Positions 18,503 through 27,339 of a DNA stretch of 64,000 nt are shown here, in pieces. The stretch is taken from assembly GCA_965220835.1 (NCBI GenBank), contig OZ244842.1:3162001-3226000 (forward strand). The letters are read 5' to 3'. The position numbers and the translations under genes are program-made. Each line of letters begins with the position of its first letter. Within the stretch, counting starts at the first letter, position 1. Below the pieces are notes generated by a model, which did no database searches, had not been told where the DNA came from, and saw nothing but the letters and a program-made list of their open reading frames with translations. The stretch comes from Azophilus sp965220835. GTDB taxonomy: Bacteria; Pseudomonadota; Gammaproteobacteria; Pseudomonadales; Azotimanducaceae.

Positions 18503-19263
18503 AGTTTCACCTTTAGCGGTTGCCAGCCTGGCACAAGCTCCGGGTAGCTAGTCAAATCAAAGTGGCCACACATGGTTCGGTAGTAGTCCTTGATCCGTTG
18601 CGAGCTCGAGACCGACACACCCCCTTCCAATCCTAGCGTGGTGACACAGGCCAGTTGAGCATACAGTGATGCATCTGCGTACGAGGGCTCGTCAGTACCG
18701 GCAATATAGCCTGTGTTCTTTAAGTGCTCTTCCAGTTGTTCAATGATGTTGTTGCGGCATTCGGCCATCCCAATCGATCGATCTACTTGGTTGGCGTCAT
18801 TCACGACGAATTCAGTACGTCTGAGTCTGTGCACCCAGACATACTGTGCCCACCACGGGACTGAGCCGGAAGTCTCTCGCATAACGTTCGCCAGGATTCT
18901 GCCATTTCTAAACGCAGAAAGTGGTCTCTCGTTGTCAATGATGCTGCGAAAGGCCAAGCCGATGACGTTGGTCGTGACCCACTGATCCGCGCGCATAATA
19001 GCTTGCCGCGCTTGGTCGGTAGTTCCTGCTATCGGTCGCTCAGGGAAGTTCTCATCTAGCCACTCACAGATTGGCCCAGAGTCCAGCCGCCAGTCGTCAT
19101 CGAGTTGAACCACCGGCACGACTTTCTGTCCGGTGAACGCTACCTCACGCTGGTCTCTGGGATTCACGTAACACAGATCGAACGGTATGCGCTTAAGGAT
19201 CAACGCCCAATAGACCTTCATGCCGTAAGGGCTTAGTGCATATGTAAAAAGGGTAGGCTTCAA
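18499..19263 (-). CDS. Glutathione S-transferase family protein
   Basis: A 254-residue protein whose first 80 residues are a GST N-terminal domain: LFTYALSPYGMKVYWAL, then VVPVVQLDDDWRLDSGPICEWL with the cis-proline and the Asp-Ser glutathione contact. The C-terminal half is longer than usual and ends with a YADASLYAQL helix. It is translationally coupled to a second, different GST directly downstream, so the two may act on one compound in sequence or as a heterodimer. No stress regulator is adjacent. Substrate not inferable. Confidence 0.87.
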   Translation of the reverse strand: MKPTLFTYALSPYGMKVYWALILKRIPFDLCYVNPRDQREVAFTGQKVVPVVQLDDDWRLDSGPICEWLDENFPERPIAGTTDQARQAIMRADQWVTTNVIGLAFRSIIDNERPLSAFRNGRILANVMRETSGSVPWWAQYVWVHRLRRTEFVVNDANQVDRSIGMAECRNNIIEQLEEHLKNTGYIAGTDEPSYADASLYAQLACVTTLGLEGGVSVSSSQRIKDYYRTMCGHFDLTSYPELVPGWQPLKVKL

Positions 19264-19284
19264 AACGATGGAATCAGCTTTAAA

Positions 19285-20058
19285 CTATGACTGGCGGGGA
19301 GTTACCCCAAGGGCGCGGGCGTTTTCGGCGAGGTGCTCCGGATTCAGGGTGCCCACCACGATGCTGCTGACGCCGGGGTGGTCCGCCACGCAGTTTAGGC
19401 TGGCGGGTTCGGCACGGCCACTGTTGAGGGCCTTCTTGACCAACACGCCGCGGCCGAGGGCCTGCGCCTCGGCGATCAGATCCACCTCATCCAAATAGGC
19501 TGGGTTGAGCGTTGCCATGATGACGTCGGCACCCGCGGCCAGTGCCGCTTGGCCGCCGGCCACGCTCTTGTGGGATAGGCCGATGGCGCGGATCAGCCCT
19601 TGGGCCTTGAGGTCCGCCAGGCAGTCCAAGGCGCCCAAGCCGTTGATGATTCGCTCATCGTCGCCGTTGGAGTGGATGAGCGCCACGTCCAAACGGTCGG
19701 TGCGCAACCGTTGCAACGAGCGGCGCACGCTCATGGCGATGTGCTCCGGGGTGAAGTTGAAGTTGGAGCCCATGCCGTCGAACTCCTCCCCCACCTTGGT
19801 GGCGACCACCCACTCATCGCGCTGCCCGTCCAACAGTGCCCCCAAGCGCTCCTCGCTGGCGCCATAGGCCGGTGCGGTATCAACCAAGTTGACGCCGAGG
19901 CTGCGGGCTGTGTTGAGCAGGCGCCGCGCTTCAGCGTCGGTGGGCAAGCTGAACGATTGCGGATACTTGAGGCCCTGAGTGCGTCCGAATTTCACGGTGC
20001 CGAGGCCAAGCAGCGAGGTCTCGATGCCGGACCGGCCAAGGACGCGTCTCTCCATCAA
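19285..20058 (-). CDS. Aldo/keto reductase
   Basis: A 257-residue NADPH-dependent aldo/keto reductase with the full catalytic set: D60 and Y65 in DTAPAYGASEERLG, K88 in VATKVG and H129 in ALIHSNG. The C-terminal SSIVVGTLNPEHLAENARAL is the NADP-binding end. The short length is typical of bacterial members that lack one loop. It lies 39 bp downstream of the FAD oxidoreductase on the same strand, so the two may form an operon. Substrate unknown. Confidence 0.92.
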   Translation of the reverse strand: MMERRVLGRSGIETSLLGLGTVKFGRTQGLKYPQSFSLPTDAEARRLLNTARSLGVNLVDTAPAYGASEERLGALLDGQRDEWVVATKVGEEFDGMGSNFNFTPEHIAMSVRRSLQRLRTDRLDVALIHSNGDDERIINGLGALDCLADLKAQGLIRAIGLSHKSVAGGQAALAAGADVIMATLNPAYLDEVDLIAEAQALGRGVLVKKALNSGRAEPASLNCVADHPGVSSIVVGTLNPEHLAENARALGVTPRQS

Positions 20059-20097
20059 ATCACCCCAAAGGGGCCTTCAGGTCACCCAAAGAGGCCA

Positions 20098-21261
20098 TCA
20101 GGTCGCCCAAGGGGGCGCGCCAATCGTGGCCGAGGGCAGGTCGAGTGGTTGGTGCTCAGGGTGCTCGGCGGCCGGCATCAGCGCCAGCACCTTCTGGCCG
20201 AGGTCCGGGGTCAGGGTGAGCTTGGTGGGCCAGCAAATGATGCAGCTGCTTTGCGCCTGAGCGAAGGCTTCATCCGGACGTTGGCCCCTGGCCTGCTTGG
20301 GCTCCGCCCGGTCCAGGTGGAAACAGTCGATATCGGCTTCCCGCCAGTCCACCCAAGGCAGGCAAGCGGCCAGTTCGCTGCGCGCAAACTGGCGCTGTTC
20401 CGCGGCGCTGCGATCAACGCCGCTGGTGGCAAGCCGACCGCCGACGCTCCACAGCCAACTGCCATCGCTTTCGGCAGGATGGCTGGTAATGGTCAGACGG
20501 GGCTCCGCGCCCTTGTTGTCCGTCAGGCAGTGGCCGAAGAAGGGGCTTGCGTCAGGGTGCCGAACCACGACCTGGTGCAAGGCACGGCGCTGCATGGCCA
20601 CCGGCAGGCCCAAGCGCTTCAACAGCGCTTCGTTGCCGGCCCCGGCGGCCAGAATCAAGCGGCGGCAAGCGATGCGCAGGTTGCCGATTTCGATGCGGGC
20701 ACTGTCAGCACCATCGTGAATTCGATCAATGCCGGCAGCTGCGTAGAGATGCGGTGCACCGAGGCTGGCCAAGCGCTCGGTGAGGCGCACCGGGTCCAGG
20801 ACAAAGTCGTTGAGCCGATAGACAATGCCTTCGAACGCTTCCGTGCGCAGCAGCGCGGGGTACTCCTCGGCGCCCAAACGCTGCGCCCCGCTGCGCAGCG
20901 CCTTGCTGGCCAGGAACGCCGAGAGAGGCCCCAAGCCGCCTTGCTGCGCAAAAAGATAGGTGTGCTCGCTTAAGGGCTCAAGGCCCTTCAGGTCCAGTTC
21001 CCCGTTGCCTTCAAGGCAAGCCCGCCAGCGCTCTGGCATGCCGGCGATGACTTCGCTGGCGCGGCTGGAGGCGCCACCGAGCGCGTATTTCAGCCCGCCA
21101 TGAATCATGCCCTGGGAAGCCAAGGTCTGGTGGCTGCCCAGGCGTTGGGACTCCAGCAGCACAGTGCCGTAACCGGCACCGCGCAGCGCGTTCAACAGCC
21201 ATAGGCCAGCGATGCCGCCGCCGATGATGACGGCGTCGGTGTGGATTGTCTTTATTGCCAT
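20098..21261 (-). CDS. FAD-dependent oxidoreductase, DAO/GlpD-like
   Basis: A 387-residue DAO-superfamily enzyme with the dinucleotide motif VIIGGGIAGLWLL (11-23). Its SHQTLASQGMIHGGLKYALG segment resembles glycerol-3-phosphate dehydrogenase-like proteins, and a central LILAAGAGNEALL is the second FAD motif. I start it at the ATG at 21261, which has GAGG 5 bp upstream; a GTG at 21267 is in frame. Family members oxidise glycerol 3-phosphate, amino acids or 2-hydroxyglutarate; this one is shorter than GlpD and the substrate is open. It is transcribed with the aldo/keto reductase downstream and divergently from waaA. Confidence 0.85.
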   Translation of the reverse strand: MAIKTIHTDAVIIGGGIAGLWLLNALRGAGYGTVLLESQRLGSHQTLASQGMIHGGLKYALGGASSRASEVIAGMPERWRACLEGNGELDLKGLEPLSEHTYLFAQQGGLGPLSAFLASKALRSGAQRLGAEEYPALLRTEAFEGIVYRLNDFVLDPVRLTERLASLGAPHLYAAAGIDRIHDGADSARIEIGNLRIACRRLILAAGAGNEALLKRLGLPVAMQRRALHQVVVRHPDASPFFGHCLTDNKGAEPRLTITSHPAESDGSWLWSVGGRLATSGVDRSAAEQRQFARSELAACLPWVDWREADIDCFHLDRAEPKQARGQRPDEAFAQAQSSCIICWPTKLTLTPDLGQKVLALMPAAEHPEHQPLDLPSATIGAPPWAT

Positions 21262-21402
21262 GATCACCTCGCTGGCGTAACTGCTCGTGCAGGTATTTTA
21301 TCGGTTTGATTCACATTGAGCCGACCTGAAGCGGAAACGCGAGCCAGAGCGATAAACTACCCTATCCCAACCGTCGGGCTGCCCGCACCCGCGATCAACA
21401 CC

Positions 21403-22671
21403 ATGGCTCGCACGCTCTATCAGCTTCTGCTCTGGCTGGCCTTGCCCATTGTGCCGCTGCGTCTCTGGTGGCGCTCGCGGCGGGAGCCGGGCTACGGCCA
21501 ACGCATCGGAGAACGATTCGGACGCCCGCCGGTGGGCATCCCCACGAACGGCGTGTGGTTTCATGCGGTCTCCGCAGGCGAAACCATTGCCGCGACGCCC
21601 CTCATCGAGGCCTTGGCCGCCGAATTCCCGGCGCTGCCCTTTCTGGTGACCAGCATGACGCCGACGGGTTCGGAGCAGGTCATCCAACGGCTCCGGGACA
21701 AGGTGGCCCACTGCTACGCGCCCTACGACTTCCCCTTTGCCGTGCGGGCCTTTTTCGATGCCGCGCGGCCGAGGTTGCTGATTCTGGTGGAAACCGAACT
21801 CTGGCCCAACCTGATCGGCGAGGCCCACCGACGCGGCGTGCCGGTTCTGCTGGTCAACGCCCGGCTTTCCGAACGCTCCGCGCGAGGGTACCGGCGCATC
21901 GGGAAGCTGGCCAAAGCGGTCTTGGGCCAGTTGCACTTGATTGGGTGCCAATACCCAGACCACGCTCGGCGCTTCCAAGCCTTGGGTGCGGAAGCGGGCA
22001 AGGTGGTCACCACTGGCAGCGTCAAGTTCGACATCGCCCTGCCTCCGGAGCATGACCGAGAGGTGGAGAAGTTGCGCACCGCCATGCGCTTGGCGGAACG
22101 GCCCATCTGGATTGCCGCCAGCACCCATCCCGGCGAGGAGGCCAAGGTTCTGGAGGCCCATCAGCAGGTGCGCGAAAGCCTGCCAAGCGCCGGCTTGGTG
22201 CTAGTGCCACGCCATCCCGTCCGCAGTGATGACGTTCTCAAGATGGTGGCGGACAGGGGTTTTTCGTCCGCCAGGCTGAGCTTGGCACCCGACGAGCCCG
22301 TCGATGTGGTGGTCTGCGACCGGATGGGCGTTCTGCAAACCCTCTATGGTCTGTCGCAGGTGGCGTTCATCGGAGGCAGCCTAGTGCCGAGGGGCGGCCA
22401 CAACCCCATTGAGGCGGCGATATGCGGCCAAGCGCTGCTGATGGGGCCTTCGAGCTTCAATTTCACCGAAGTGGCCGCTGCTTTCGCAGAGGCCGAATGC
22501 CTAACGCGCGTGGGAGACGCCAAGGCGCTGGCGGAGGCCGTCATCAAGCTTTTGGTGGATGCGCCTAGGCGCCATCAGGTTGGCCAGCGGGCTTTGGAGG
22601 TGGTGCGCAGCAACAGCGGTGCGCTGGAAAGAACCAAGACGCTGCTGCGCGAGCAAATCCGCGCGCTCTAG
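21403..22671 (+). CDS. waaA: 3-deoxy-D-manno-octulosonic acid (Kdo) transferase
   Basis: A 422-residue GT-B glycosyltransferase that transfers Kdo from CMP-Kdo to lipid IVA at the inner membrane. Recognisable parts are the N-terminal anchor helix with RLWWRSRREPGYGQRIGERFG, VWFHAVSAGET (44-54), LILVETELWPNLI (about 124-136) and the C-terminal FIGGSLVPRGGHNPIEAA (about 323-340). An open frame extends upstream to 21316, but the ATG at 21403 gives the family's normal length (E. coli 425). It is convergent with tolC, sharing a CTAG across the two stops. With hldE it shows an LPS-bearing cell. Confidence 0.96.
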   Translation: MARTLYQLLLWLALPIVPLRLWWRSRREPGYGQRIGERFGRPPVGIPTNGVWFHAVSAGETIAATPLIEALAAEFPALPFLVTSMTPTGSEQVIQRLRDKVAHCYAPYDFPFAVRAFFDAARPRLLILVETELWPNLIGEAHRRGVPVLLVNARLSERSARGYRRIGKLAKAVLGQLHLIGCQYPDHARRFQALGAEAGKVVTTGSVKFDIALPPEHDREVEKLRTAMRLAERPIWIAASTHPGEEAKVLEAHQQVRESLPSAGLVLVPRHPVRSDDVLKMVADRGFSSARLSLAPDEPVDVVVCDRMGVLQTLYGLSQVAFIGGSLVPRGGHNPIEAAICGQALLMGPSSFNFTEVAAAFAEAECLTRVGDAKALAEAVIKLLVDAPRRHQVGQRALEVVRSNSGALERTKTLLREQIRAL

Positions 22672-24107
22672 CGGCCGCTCCGCAACACCGGGTTGGCGGG
22701 GTCCGCGAACCGATTCAACTCCATGACGTCCTCCTCCACCAAGGCGCCCGCCACCTGCTTGAGCGCCATGAGGTCGATCACGTAGTTGTAACGCGAATCC
22801 GCATAGTCGAATTGGGAGGCGTACAGCCGCTGCTGGGCCTGCAGCACGTCGACGATGTTGCGGGTGCCCACCTCGTAGCCGGTCTCGGTGGCTTCGAGGG
22901 CGGATTGGCTGGAGGCGATTGCCTTCAGGCGGGCGCCGACCCGAACCACGTCGGTGGCGACGTTTTGGAACAGGCTGCGCGCGTCCCGGGTGGCGGTGAG
23001 CTGCTGATTCAGCAGTTCATCACGGGCTTGGTCCGCCAAGGCCCGCGCCTCCTTGCGCCGGGAGTGGGTGAAGCCGCCTTGATAGATAGGCAGGTTCAGG
23101 GTCAGCGCATAGGTCGTGGTTTCGGTCTTGTTGCCCAGAAACGAAAGCCCGCCGGTGTGGAAGTAGCTGTGCGAGATGGAGCCATCGACAGTCGGCAGGT
23201 GGGCAGCGCGACGGGCCGCCAGGTTGCGGTTGGCGGCCTCCAACTGGGCGCGGGCGGCGAGCACGCTGAAGTTGGCGTCCAACGCGGCATCCACCCAGGC
23301 TTGTTCGTCGGCGGGTGCCGGATTGATGATGGGCAGGGCTTCAGCCAGCCGATCCAGAGATTGATAGTCCTCGCCGGTGAGCGTGGTCAGCGCATTGAAG
23401 AACACATGCAGATCGCCTTCCGCCTGAATGCGGGTCACTGCGGCGTTGTCGTAGGCCGCCTGGGCTTCAAGGACGTCCGTGATGGCCACCAAACCCACTT
23501 CAAAGCGTTGCTGAACCTGCTCAAGCTGCCTGCCGACGGCGGTTTCCTGGGCCTGCGCCGCTTCCAGGCGATCCTGCGCCCGCAAGACGTTCAGGTAGGC
23601 TTGCACCACCCGCAAGATCAAGTTCTGGGAGGTGGCGTTCAGCGCCGCCTCCGCAGCTTGAACGCGGGAGGTGGCGCTTCTGAGATCAAACCAGGCGCTG
23701 ACATTGACCACCGGCTGACTCAACTGCGCCTGCCAGGCACGGTCCGTGTAGGTTTGCGAAGGCAGATCGAACATTTGCCCAAAGGTGGGGCTGGTGGGGT
23801 CCGTGTCCTGCACCATTGCGCCGGGAAAGGCACGCTTGCTGCGGCTTAAGGTGCCACCCACGGCGAGCTTGGGCAGCAAGCCGGAGCGCGCTTGGGGTAC
23901 CAGTTCCTGATTGGCCCGGAAGCCCGCTTGGGCGGCGTTCAAAACGGGATCGTTCTGCTGGGCATGGGCGTAGGCGTCTGCGATGTCGACCGCGAACGCC
24001 GGCGCTGCCAGCAGCGTGAGCGCCGCAGCGGCACACGCGCCAATGGACGGCAGAAATCGCAACCGGGCTCGGAGGGGCGCTTTATGCATGGGCTGGCTGA
24101 ACTTCAT
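22668..24107 (-). CDS. tolC: TolC-family outer membrane channel
   Basis: A 479-residue outer-membrane efflux protein. The signal peptide ends near A39 (APAFA), followed by VDIADAYAHAQQNDPVLNAA, the typical TolC start of the mature protein. Two homologous halves each have the long helix/strand pattern, for example VGTRNIVDVLQAQQRLYASQ near the C-terminal end. It forms the trimeric outer-membrane exit for tripartite pumps and type I secretion. No pump or adaptor genes are adjacent, so it probably serves several systems, as in E. coli. The stop overlaps waaA by 4 bp. The ATG at residue 7 is an alternative start. Confidence 0.93.
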   Translation of the reverse strand: MKFSQPMHKAPLRARLRFLPSIGACAAAALTLLAAPAFAVDIADAYAHAQQNDPVLNAAQAGFRANQELVPQARSGLLPKLAVGGTLSRSKRAFPGAMVQDTDPTSPTFGQMFDLPSQTYTDRAWQAQLSQPVVNVSAWFDLRSATSRVQAAEAALNATSQNLILRVVQAYLNVLRAQDRLEAAQAQETAVGRQLEQVQQRFEVGLVAITDVLEAQAAYDNAAVTRIQAEGDLHVFFNALTTLTGEDYQSLDRLAEALPIINPAPADEQAWVDAALDANFSVLAARAQLEAANRNLAARRAAHLPTVDGSISHSYFHTGGLSFLGNKTETTTYALTLNLPIYQGGFTHSRRKEARALADQARDELLNQQLTATRDARSLFQNVATDVVRVGARLKAIASSQSALEATETGYEVGTRNIVDVLQAQQRLYASQFDYADSRYNYVIDLMALKQVAGALVEEDVMELNRFADPANPVLRSGR

Positions 24108-24142
24108 GGGCAGGAGGCGAAAGTCTATCAGAAGGCGGCAGC

Positions 24143-25174
24143 TTAGGCTGAAATCGAGAGCATCCGCCGGACGCAGCCCTCCGCATCGGTCTTGCCGTCA
24201 AGCAGTTCAGCCAACCGCGTGACGAAGGGTGCGGCGATGCCGGCGGCGGCGGTGCGGGCGGCGAACATGCGGGTGGCCCGCACGCCTTCGGAGACCATGA
24301 CCGTGCTGCCGAGGGCCTCTTCGAGGGCCTCTCCGCGGCCGAGCCGTTCTCCGGTGCCCCGGTTGCGGCCATGGGGCGAAGTGGCGGTGACGAACAGATC
24401 GCCAATGCCGGCGGCGCTGAAGGCCGTCTCCGGCTGGGCGCCAAGCGCCGACAAAACCCGGCGTCCTTCATTGAAGCCAACGGTGAACAGGGCTGCCTTC
24501 AGGTTGTCGCCGCCGAGGCCGCCGGTGAGCTTCAGGCCGTCGGACACGCCGCAAGCCAGCGCAATGACGTTCTTGAACGCGCCCCAGAGTTCAACGCCCA
24601 AGGGGTCGGCCGCTGGGGCCACGCTGAAGGTGGGCGTTGACAGCTCCTCAGCCAAATGCTGGGCAACGGCCTCGTCGGCCGAGGCCACCAAGGCAGTGGT
24701 CAGCACCCCGGAGGCCAGTTCCGGGGCAATGGTTGGGCCGGTCATCACCGCCAGCGGATTGCCGAGGTCGGCAGCGGCCAGCTTGGCGGCGATGGCTTCG
24801 GACACCAGCTCCTCATTGGGGGCCAGGCCCTTGGCCAAGTCAACCAGGATCTGGCCATCCTGCAGCAGCTCAAGCAGCTGATCGACCACGCCCAGCACCA
24901 CATGGGAGGGCAGCGCCAAGGCCAGGATGGCGGCGCCCTCCGCGGCCTCCCCCAAGTCCAGGGTCGCTTTGAGGCCCGGCAGCTCGATGCCCGGCAGGTA
25001 TTTCTCATTGACGCCGGCGCTCTCGATGCTGGCAAAGACCTCATCCTCCACCGTCCAGCCCCGCACCGCCTTGCCATGCACGGCCCAGTTGCGGGCCAGG
25101 GCGGTGCCAAAGTTGCCGAGGCCAATCACGGCGATGGCCGTCAAGCCGCTTTCTCCATCGTTCGCACTTGGCAT
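24143..25174 (-). CDS. gpsA: Glycerol-3-phosphate dehydrogenase [NAD(P)+]
   Basis: A 343-residue cytosolic dehydrogenase that reduces dihydroxyacetone phosphate to sn-glycerol 3-phosphate for phospholipid synthesis. The Rossmann motif AVIGLGNFGTAL lies at 15-26, the catalytic region VELWGAFKNVIALACGVSDG has the family lysine, and SAAGIGDLFVTATSPHGRNR closes the active site. An upstream in-frame start at 25291 would add 39 residues of non-family sequence, so the ATG at 25174 is used. It is 35 bp downstream of nothing else on its strand; tolC follows 35 bp later. Divergent from the membrane operon at 25286. Confidence 0.94.
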   Translation of the reverse strand: MPSANDGESGLTAIAVIGLGNFGTALARNWAVHGKAVRGWTVEDEVFASIESAGVNEKYLPGIELPGLKATLDLGEAAEGAAILALALPSHVVLGVVDQLLELLQDGQILVDLAKGLAPNEELVSEAIAAKLAAADLGNPLAVMTGPTIAPELASGVLTTALVASADEAVAQHLAEELSTPTFSVAPAADPLGVELWGAFKNVIALACGVSDGLKLTGGLGGDNLKAALFTVGFNEGRRVLSALGAQPETAFSAAGIGDLFVTATSPHGRNRGTGERLGRGEALEEALGSTVMVSEGVRATRMFAARTAAAGIAAPFVTRLAELLDGKTDAEGCVRRMLSISA

Positions 25175-25285
25175 AGCATTCCCATCCCCTCTGGGTTGTG
25201 TGTCAGCTTGATTCGCACCAACCCGCAAACCAACTTGAAGCGAATCAAACTGAGCCAATCGTCCAGTGTGCCATAATTCGAACTC

Positions 25286-25957
25286 ATGCATCCGCTCGCC
25301 GACGCCAACCTGACCGCTCGGGCCGTCATTATCTTGGGGCTGGTCCTGTTCGGCTTCTACATCGCTGCCGATCGCGGGGCGCTGACCTTGGCGCTGGCCT
25401 CGGACAAGAGCTACATCTCCTACCTGATCTTAAGCATCTACGCGCTGGCCAGCGGCCATTGGCTCAAGCTGGCTCATGGCTTGAACCGGGAGCGCCGGGA
25501 GTTCGCCGCGCTCGAACGCCAGTTGAGCGATGGGGCGGCTGGCGATGGGCTCGAGGCGGTTGCGCAAGCCAGCCTGATTGGCCGCTTCGCCGCCAGCCGT
25601 GAAACTGCTGGGGAAGGCGAGTCGGCCGCGCTGCTGACCGCCTTCGCGGATGAACTGGCCAACCGCCATGCCTTGGGCCACTTCGTCAGCGATGCGCTGC
25701 TGAAGCTCGGCCTGCTGGGCACCGTGGTGGGCTTCATCTTGATGCTGATGCCCATCGGTGAGATCACCGAGTTCGAACCCAGCATGATGCAGCGGCTGCT
25801 TACCGAGATGAGCGGCGGCATGGCCGTGGCGCTCTACACCACCTTGGCGGGGCTGGTGACCAGCACGCTGCTCAAGCTGCAGTACCACATTCTCGATGCC
25901 TCGGCGGCGGAGCTGGCAACCCGCCTTTCGGTGGTAACGGCCGATCATGCGCCATAG
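25286..25957 (+). CDS. MotA/TolQ/ExbB-like proton channel protein
   Basis: A 223-residue inner-membrane protein with four predicted helices (about 12-27, 43-60, 138-157, 176-196) and a cytoplasmic segment between helices 2 and 3, the MotA/ExbB/TolQ topology. KLGLLGTVVGFILML (140-154) matches the conserved helix of ExbB/MotA, and MSGGMAVALYTTLAGL (175-190) matches the second conserved channel helix with its Thr pair. These proteins form pentameric proton- or sodium-driven stators. The next gene starts inside this one (11 bp overlap) and encodes an ExbD/MotB-like single-pass protein. It is not ExbB, TolQ or MotA proper: the context lacks tonB, tol and flagellar genes. Confidence 0.8.
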   Translation: MHPLADANLTARAVIILGLVLFGFYIAADRGALTLALASDKSYISYLILSIYALASGHWLKLAHGLNRERREFAALERQLSDGAAGDGLEAVAQASLIGRFAASRETAGEGESAALLTAFADELANRHALGHFVSDALLKLGLLGTVVGFILMLMPIGEITEFEPSMMQRLLTEMSGGMAVALYTTLAGLVTSTLLKLQYHILDASAAELATRLSVVTADHAP

Positions 25958-26564
25958 CATCTACCGCCAAAAGGACTCCCAGGACGCCTTCACCGATTTG
26001 CTGTTCAACGCGCTGCTTGGCTTCGCCTTCATGTTCGTGGCCGCGTTCAGCCTGATGGCGGACCCCACCAAGGCGGGCGATGTGACCTCCAAGGCGGAGA
26101 TCCTGATCACCGTGCGCTGGGCGGACCGCCACCCGGACGACGTTGACGCGCTAGTGGAAGACCCCCAAGGCAACTTGGTCTGGTACCACAACCGGGACGC
26201 CGGCCTGATGCACCTAGACCGGGACGACCGGGGTCTGTTCCAGGACCGCATGGTGGTCAACAACGTCGAGACGGCCAATCCAATCAACCAGGAAACGGTG
26301 ACCATCCGCGCCTTGCAGGCCGGGGAGTACGTCGTCAACCTGTTGCACTACCAAGCCAACTACAGCGCGCCCCTGCCCGTCTCCGTGAAGGTCGAGAAGC
26401 TCAATCCAAGCGCCGTGGTGGTGTTCTACGACACGCTTGAGCTGCAGGGCGCGGGGGATGAGCGAACCGCCGTGCGCTTTTCCATCAATGCCGACGGCCA
26501 AGTGGTGAACACCAACACCTTGGGCAAGCGGCTGCTGACCCGCGCCGTCGCCGCCAAGGCATGA
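25947..26564 (+). CDS. ExbD/MotB-like single-pass membrane protein with unknown periplasmic domain
   Basis: A 205-residue protein with one N-terminal helix, residues 15-37 (FTDLLFNALLGFAFMFVAAF). An Asp at the helix entrance (D17) sits where the essential proton-carrying Asp of ExbD and MotB sits. The remaining 165 residues are periplasmic and strand-rich; they are neither an OmpA-like peptidoglycan domain nor an ExbD C-terminal domain that I can recognise. It overlaps the channel gene by 11 bp and the third gene by ATGA. Inference: partner of the upstream channel protein in a proton-driven complex. Close characterised homologues are not known to me. Confidence 0.65.
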   Translation: MRHSIYRQKDSQDAFTDLLFNALLGFAFMFVAAFSLMADPTKAGDVTSKAEILITVRWADRHPDDVDALVEDPQGNLVWYHNRDAGLMHLDRDDRGLFQDRMVVNNVETANPINQETVTIRALQAGEYVVNLLHYQANYSAPLPVSVKVEKLNPSAVVVFYDTLELQGAGDERTAVRFSINADGQVVNTNTLGKRLLTRAVAAKA

Positions 26565-27115
26565 CCGTCGCGCTGTCCTTGGCTTACGCCATCATCGTGG
26601 CGTTGCTGCTGAATCTGAGTCTTGCCAGCCGTTGGGGGCTGGCCGTGAAGATCGGCGCCATCATCGTGGCCAGCGGCTTCTACATCGTGGCCTTCGAGGG
26701 CCACAAGCAGCTCATGGGTTGGGCGACCTCGGCCGTCATGCCGGAGCAGTTTCGCCTGCACTGGATCACCATCGAGGAGCCGGACAAGGCCAGCCGCTCG
26801 CCCGGCAGCATCTTCTTCTGGGTCAGCGAACTCGACGCTGCGGGCTTGGTGGCCAGCGAGCCGCGCGCCCACCGCCTGCCGTGGGATGAGGCCACCGCCC
26901 AAGCCGCCGAGGACGCCCTTGCCGAGCTCACCGAAGGCGAACCCCTAAACGGGTTCCTCTCCCGAGGCGCGATTACGGAAGAGGAACAGCCAGCCGGCCA
27001 AGGCGAGCGTGCCGGCAGTTCGGCAAGCCCCTCTGGCGACGACGGCCCCCTGCCTAGCTTTGAGTTTCGTCGCGTGCCGCCCCCTACCCTGCCGCCGAAG
27101 CCGCCGCCGGACTAA
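26561..27115 (+). CDS. Uncharacterised membrane protein of the ExbB/ExbD-like operon
   Basis: A 184-residue protein with two N-terminal helices (about 4-22 and 28-46), then a hydrophilic domain starting KQLMGWATSAVMPEQFRLHW. The low-complexity tail is rich in Glu, Gly and Pro and ends PPPTLPPKPPPD, a composition seen in TonB-like spanning regions but without a TonB domain. Translation is coupled to the previous gene through ATGA. No family recognised. Its fixed place behind the channel pair suggests a third subunit of the same complex. Confidence 0.65.
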   Translation: MTVALSLAYAIIVALLLNLSLASRWGLAVKIGAIIVASGFYIVAFEGHKQLMGWATSAVMPEQFRLHWITIEEPDKASRSPGSIFFWVSELDAAGLVASEPRAHRLPWDEATAQAAEDALAELTEGEPLNGFLSRGAITEEEQPAGQGERAGSSASPSGDDGPLPSFEFRRVPPPTLPPKPPPD

Positions 27116-27339
27116 CTGCTCAGCCCGCAGGGCGTCCATTGCGCGAGTCAAAGGCGCTTCGCGCCCGCCCTCGATTGAGTTATTGGAATGCACACTCCAT
27201 CTGGGGATTGGGAGTCTCCTTAGCAGGCGTGTGTCCAAACCTTCAAGCACCAGCTTGGACTGGCTCATCACCGTCGGAAGCCGTGGCATCGGCCGCGGCG
27301 GCGTATGTCGAAGCCTCTAAGCGCCAGCTTTGACAGGCC

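Noticed and set aside
27252..27320. Short + strand stretch reading LITVGSRGIGRG, like the nucleotide-binding motif of an SDR
   Set aside because: Only about 20 residues resemble the family and nothing follows. Too short to call a pseudogene rather than chance.
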